The notes under the pieces are model-generated. The model saw nothing but the letters and a program-made list of their open reading frames with translations, ran no database searches and was not told the DNA's origin. Source: Leuctra nigra (Eukaryota; Arthropoda; Insecta; Plecoptera; Leuctridae). From it: a stretch of DNA of 64,000 bases. Positions 59,805-64,000 of the stretch are shown here, in pieces. The stretch spans positions 38,789,702 through 38,853,701 of the forward strand of contig OW203762.1 in assembly GCA_934045905.1 (NCBI GenBank), given 5' to 3'. The translations under genes and the position numbers were made by a program. The stretch's first letter is position 1, and every line of letters starts with the position of its first letter.

Positions 59805-60774
59805 ACGTTACGTTCTGCAATGCAACTGGACAATCGAATCATTGTTTTTTTATTTTTATAAGTGGGATATGTTATAAAACATTGAAGTAGTAACTTTGTT
59901 TGTTTGTATCTTTATGTGTTCTATTGATGAATTAAAACAGTTGCATCCTGGAAACTTATCTTTGTTAAAGTCATTTCATGATTTGCCCTGATTGTACACT
60001 TTCCGTCCATTGTGCTAACAAGGGTAAACTATCAACAAACTCAACACAAGGTTATTGAATGTCACTTTGGTCATTTGCATTTTGATTCAAAGAGAACGGA
60101 GTTTTTTTATTAATGGCTGTAAAAGATACAGTGAAGTGAGGCTCACTTCACTTAGTGAGGTTATTTGCAACTTTCCTCTCACAGAAAGCCATGTTTACAA
60201 ACTTCTGAAAGACACTACAATAATCAACATAGTACAATAATTTGAATAACATATCATATGTATGCTAAGTATTAAGTATGCATCTAATAATAATACAAAT
60301 AAACACAGAAAAAGTGCCATAAAAGTTCCGTATGTAAACGCAGGCTACGAATATTGTAAGAAAGAGTTTATTACCTTATCAGTTGTTTGTACACTATATG
60401 AGTACAGATGCCAAAAAGTGGTGCTGCACAATTAATCGCTAACATTAACCTCACATCATTATCTACCTTAAGTTCCATGATATATATAGTTACATTATGA
60501 AACTCAAACTCGCACTAACCTCCGTGTACAGAATTTTTCATCCAGTGACCTAGTTTATAAACTCTAGCGGCAATGTGTGCAAACATATATCCGCAGAAGC
60601 AAACAAAACACAATCAACCGACCTTGTTCGATCCCCAACCAACCCACTTGAATGTCTCTAATCAGATGACTTAACGTCAGTCAAATATTGAGGGTTGAAT
60701 TTTTTCACAGTATTTAAGAAAAAATCAGTTCTCCTGAAATTACTGAGGTGAGAAGATGAGATACGAACATCGAC
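59805..60774. other. Intergenic region between the two receptor genes
   Basis: 970 bp. It holds the 3' end of gene 1 and the promoter of gene 2. A 23-bp near-perfect palindrome, AGTGAAGTGAGGCTCACTTC followed by ACT, lies at 60130-60152. A TATTTAAG lies near 60708, but I cannot place a start site. Confidence 0.5.
59931..59936 (+). terminator. ATTAAA polyadenylation signal candidate, gene 1
   Basis: A common variant signal 127 bases after the stop codon. Confidence 0.4.
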
Positions 60775-61201
60775 ATGAGACCACGGTGCAATAGTGTCGA
60801 TAGCAATGACACGGCATCTCAATCACCGTGTAGCAGTGAACTCGTCCAAATTGACTTTAGCAGTGACGATGTTTCGACATCGAATGATTCAAGTGATGAT
60901 GACGATGACGATGTACTGGTTGTAGCGTCAAGTAGTCAAGAGAGTAGCAGCCTTAAGAATATTATTGTGAAGAACTCGAGGAATGTACACTGTGGGAATA
61001 GGACTGTTTATCAGTGTCCTGTTACGATTAGCCAGGTTGTGTACGCGGTTAATAGAGATCCTAGAGATGTTCTGGTAGATTCTCTTCCAGGATTAGAATC
61101 GGCTCCAGAAGTGAAAATAGAAGCAGGCGATTTAAGCACAAGAAAATTTCATACTCAAGTTGATTCAAGGGAAGATGAAGAAATTCTTCCAGCGAAGGAA
61201 G
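60775..61201 (+). CDS. Gene 2 exon 1: cytoplasmic tail with RHIM-like block
   Basis: It ends at donor GAAG|GTAAGT, phase 1. It lacks the expanded repeats of gene 1 but keeps the Asp run and the IIVKNSRNVHCGNRTVYQC segment. Confidence 0.85.
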
Positions 61202-63367
61202 GTAAGTTCTTTGATGATTAACATAATTTAACTTTTGAAGTGACCTACAACTTGTAAGAAGTGTCAAAGAAAAACTAAGTACATTGTATAATTTAATATT
61301 TTGTTGATGAATTGCTGTCGCGATGAGCTAAACTTTGAATTTAAATGAATCGTCCAAATTCATGATTATAAGTAGCGATGTTGGAAAGAGTATGACGGCA
61401 GAGCGAAATATTCTACATACGTACACACATTACTGCATCTTACTAGATTTGTATTATTACTTAGTGCCGTTTTCTACACTCCAGATGACACTTCCTCCAA
61501 TCCGCACAGTCCACATCTCCCAACAACCCTCTTTTTAATTCATTTTATTTGTACAGAATCTTAGACGAATTATTTAGTTCGCCGTAATACTATTTAGCTC
61601 CAGGGCCGTTATTTTCTGGTGCGAGAAGAATTTTATCGTTATCCTAAATAAAACAAATGCAACAGTGGAGATAAAGCTAATTATAACACTATTTGGCTGA
61701 ACGTTAAATTAACCCGACAAATAGTTTCATTAGAACAATGAATTCGATAGCAATTGCTCCTGCTAACCTTTTGTGACATTAGTAGATATTAATTTTACTA
61801 ACTATTAATGGAGCAACGATTACCGACTAATTTCCGTCAATTGAGTGTTAATAATTACCATCGCTTTTGATAATGAATTACTTGGTAACACGGTTCATCA
61901 ATAGAGACTACAACAGGTGGCAAGAATTTGCGAACATTTTTATCTTTGTGCATCACGAAATGATAGCAGGAGTGGGGGGAGGTGGTCTACTCTATATCAG
62001 TTCACACACCGCCAGAGAAGCAAGTTCAGGTTTTAGACGAATGTAAACAGTGCTGATAATGAAACTAGTGACACATATTTTTATAGGTCATGTAAATAGA
62101 ACATTGGGATAATTTGATTTGTCTAATCACTCGGGATTTTTTGTTAACAGGCTCTCTATTTGTTGTCTTCAGATTGTACTATTTTTCTAGATTTAATAAA
62201 TTCAACAGAAGAATCTCTCAGCACAAGATGCAAGCTGAGGCGTCGGCACATTGGTTGGATGCTAGTGGCGTCTTTTGTCGCCATTTTGACCGCCGTGACG
62301 CTTGTCGTCGTGCGTACGACCCGTGATCCTTCAGGTACAATGAGATGCAACACATTACAGTCTCTGCCAACTAAATATTCTTCTATTATTAAGGCAATTA
62401 TACTAACATAATGAAAATATATTTAAAATAAATATTATGTGTATTTATTTTGTTCAGGCGTGCCATCTAGGGGGAACTTTCGAACCTGGCAACGTTCTGA
62501 TTGGTCAGCAAAGCCCAATACAATGGACGTAGTTGCACTGAAGCATCCAACCCCATACGTCATCATCGGTCACACAGTACAACCCAACTGCAGAACATTT
62601 AGTCAGTGCGCACAGCTCGTGCGCATAGCACAAGACTTGCACCAGAGCTACGACTGGGGCGACATCGGGTACAGCTTCCTTGTAGGGGGCGACGGTGATG
62701 CTTATGTCGGACGAGGATGGGACCATCAGGGGGCGCACACATACGACTTCAACCACTGCAGTATAGGTGAAGATCGTATCTATTTAGTTACATTTGTGTA
62801 CGATTAACGGCCATATAGAAATGGTACAGAGATACTTTTATTTTTATACAACGTTGCATGGTTGTTAATAATAATTTAGCTTATAAAATCTTTGGAATGA
62901 GTTAAAATTTAACTACAATCTATTTATAGATCTGAATATTGTGCCGGAATGACCTACTTTCCACTGATAGATTTCGACCATATTGTTTCACATACTGATC
63001 GAATGTATGGAGCAGAAAAAAGTGAAGTCTGAACATCGAGCAGACACCATCTGACGCTACTAACTGACGTTCCACAGGGATCGCATTCATTGGTACATTC
63101 ATCTCGACGCATCCTCCGCAGCGGCAGATGGATGCTGCGCTGCTCTTGTTAGCTGAAGGAGTTCGTCTCGGCAAGATTCGTCCCGATTACCGTCTAATTG
63201 GACACAGCCAGGTGTCGAGGAATCGCAATCCAAGCGAGGCTGATCCTGGACAGGCGCTCTTCCAGGACCTCAAGAAACTTCCGCATTTTAGTGAAAAGAC
63301 TTCGAATTGTGTCGCAGTTGGGAGAGAACTGGATGAGACACTGACTAATTATCGCGACGTTGTGTAA
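60775..63367 (+). CDS. PGRP-LC-like transmembrane peptidoglycan recognition receptor (gene 2), four exons
   Basis: Exons 60775-61201, 62191-62334, 62458-62766 and 63078-63367 join to about 389 residues, all phase 1 and matching gene 1 junction for junction. The N-terminus is short (142 residues) with one VSTSNDS and one Asp run, then the RHIM-like block VHCGNRTVYQCPVTI (71-85). A transmembrane helix (about 163-183) follows RRR. The PGRP ectodomain has SDWSAKP, YVIIGHT (first ligand His replaced by Gly), the Cys pair in NCRTFSQC, DIGYSFLVGGDG, GRGWDHQGAHT and GIAFIGTF. GHSQV keeps the second ligand His, but the Cys position is lost (EADPG). It should be a non-catalytic receptor of the same type as gene 1. 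An in-frame TGA just upstream supports the chosen start. Tandem duplication is clear; which copy is ancestral is not. Confidence 0.9.
62191..62334 (+). CDS. Gene 2 exon 2: transmembrane segment
   Basis: Acceptor TTTTTCTAG and donor TCAG|GTACAA; 144 bases. It codes KLRRR and the helix IGWMLVASFVAILTAVTLVV. An earlier AG (CTTCAG at 62167-62172) is an alternative acceptor but breaks the match to gene 1. Confidence 0.8.
62458..62766 (+). CDS. Gene 2 exon 3: first two-thirds of the PGRP domain
   Basis: Acceptor TTTTGTTCAG and donor TATAG|GTGAAG; 103 codons, phase 1. It begins GVPSRGNFRTWQRSDWSAKP. Confidence 0.9.
63078..63367 (+). CDS. Gene 2 exon 4: end of the PGRP domain
   Basis: Acceptor GTTCCACAG. 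It codes GIAFIGTFISTHPP, RPDYRLIGHSQV and FQDLKKLPHF with a longer insertion (RNRNPSEADPG) than gene 1, ending at TAA. Confidence 0.9.
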
Positions 63368-63430
63368 GAGCGTGAGAGCGTTGCGAGAGCGTTGTGATAG
63401 CGTTGTGATAGCGTTGTGAGAGCGTTGTAG
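63368..63430 (+). repeat. 11-bp tandem repeat directly after the gene 2 stop
   Basis: Five to six imperfect copies of AGCGTTGTGAG/AGCGTTGTGAT begin at the stop codon, within the 3' UTR. Confidence 0.8.
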
Positions 63431-63497
63431 GAGATTGTTGTCAAAGCGTTGTGAACGCTTGGTACGTATTCTAACAGATGCACTGTGATAACTGTAA

Positions 63498-63503
63498 AAT
63501 AAA
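63498..63503 (+). terminator. AATAAA polyadenylation signal, gene 2
   Basis: A canonical signal 131 bases after the stop. Confidence 0.6.
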
Positions 63504-63570
63504 ACCTTTTAACAAGATATGTTAAGATTTTCTTCCGTGAGTTTTATGTTTTCCCAGTTATCCTAACCCA

Positions 63571-63750
63571 GAAAAAAACACTCCGTGTAAAAAAGGCAGC
63601 CAAGTCTCTTTACTTTAAAAAAATTCAACACCGAAAAGGAGTGATATCAAAAAAGGAGCCAAGTCAATGACATTTCCAAATATTTAATCGTATCTTTGAA
63701 ATAAAAGTATAAACACCGAGAAATACTTTACAAAAGGACTTGGCGCATCG
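63571..63750 (-). repeat. Third unit of the foldback family
   Basis: Read left to right it matches the left arm at 13946-14102: AACACTCCGTGTAAAA, CAGCCAAGTCTCTT, GTGATATCAAAAAA, GAGCCAAGTCAA, then after a diverged middle ACTTGGCGCATCG. It is single, not dimeric. Confidence 0.75.
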
Positions 63751-64000
63751 TTTTTTTAAAGACATCATTCTATCCTAAAAGTGGAAAGAAATTTACAAGT
63801 AGGTACATTTTCCTCTTTCTATTAGAGCCAGAATCTATGAATCAAGCTACTTTTAGTAATGACTATTTTATAGTTTTGTCAATGGCGATAGAAGCATGAT
63901 TTTATGCTGTAATATATAAGTAATATAAGGGTGAAAGAATTACATAACAATTGGAAGTGGTGAGAATGTAGGTTTCTTTGGAAAACTTCCATGGAGTCAG
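63751..64000. other. Non-coding end of window
   Basis: No gene is seen in the last 250 bases. Confidence 0.5.

Overview
This 64 kb window looks like AT-rich, repeat-dense genomic DNA from an arthropod, most likely an insect. The evidence is spliced genes with phase-1 introns, non-LTR retrotransposons, Penelope-like and tRNA/5S-derived SINE debris, MITE-like foldback elements, long G/C homopolymer tracts, and two receptors built like insect PGRP-LC. The repeat style reminds me of hemipteran (planthopper-type) genomes, but nothing here proves the species.

Right end (55.6-63.5 kb): the only clearly recognisable host genes are two tandem, same-strand, four-exon genes for type II membrane peptidoglycan recognition receptors. 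In both models all splice junctions are phase 1 and the exons join into one open frame (about 550 and 389 residues). Each protein has a cytoplasmic acidic N-terminus, a conserved block resembling the cryptic RHIM (amyloid-type signalling motif) of the Imd pathway, one transmembrane helix, and a PGRP ectodomain that lacks zinc ligands and so should bind but not cleave peptidoglycan. The upstream copy carries an expanded 54-55 residue repeat in its cytoplasmic tail and a Penelope-like fragment in intron 2.

Left end (3.7-6.1 kb, minus strand): a long intact open frame encodes the reverse transcriptase, CCHC finger and restriction-like endonuclease of an R2-clade retrotransposon. It is 5'-truncated, and its truncated end is extended by jumbled short repeats that look copied from its own terminus.

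Middle (6-55 kb): mostly non-coding. It holds a decayed Jockey/CR1-type LINE tail split by a SINE that is a perfect palindrome with target-site duplication; a 157-bp perfect inverted repeat with two further single copies; three copies of one MITE family; two long copies of a dispersed repeat with internal units; a 5S-rRNA-derived SINE; an 11-bp minisatellite; and other hairpins. Likely coding pieces are a minus-strand terminal exon at 36.3-36.6 kb (codon bias plus nearby AATAAA) and a possible first coding exon at 39.0 kb. Three minus-strand sites combine a 3' splice signal with an immediate GTAAGT-type 5' splice signal, the signature of recursive splicing in very long introns, so much of the middle may be intron of a minus-strand gene. 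This is inference.
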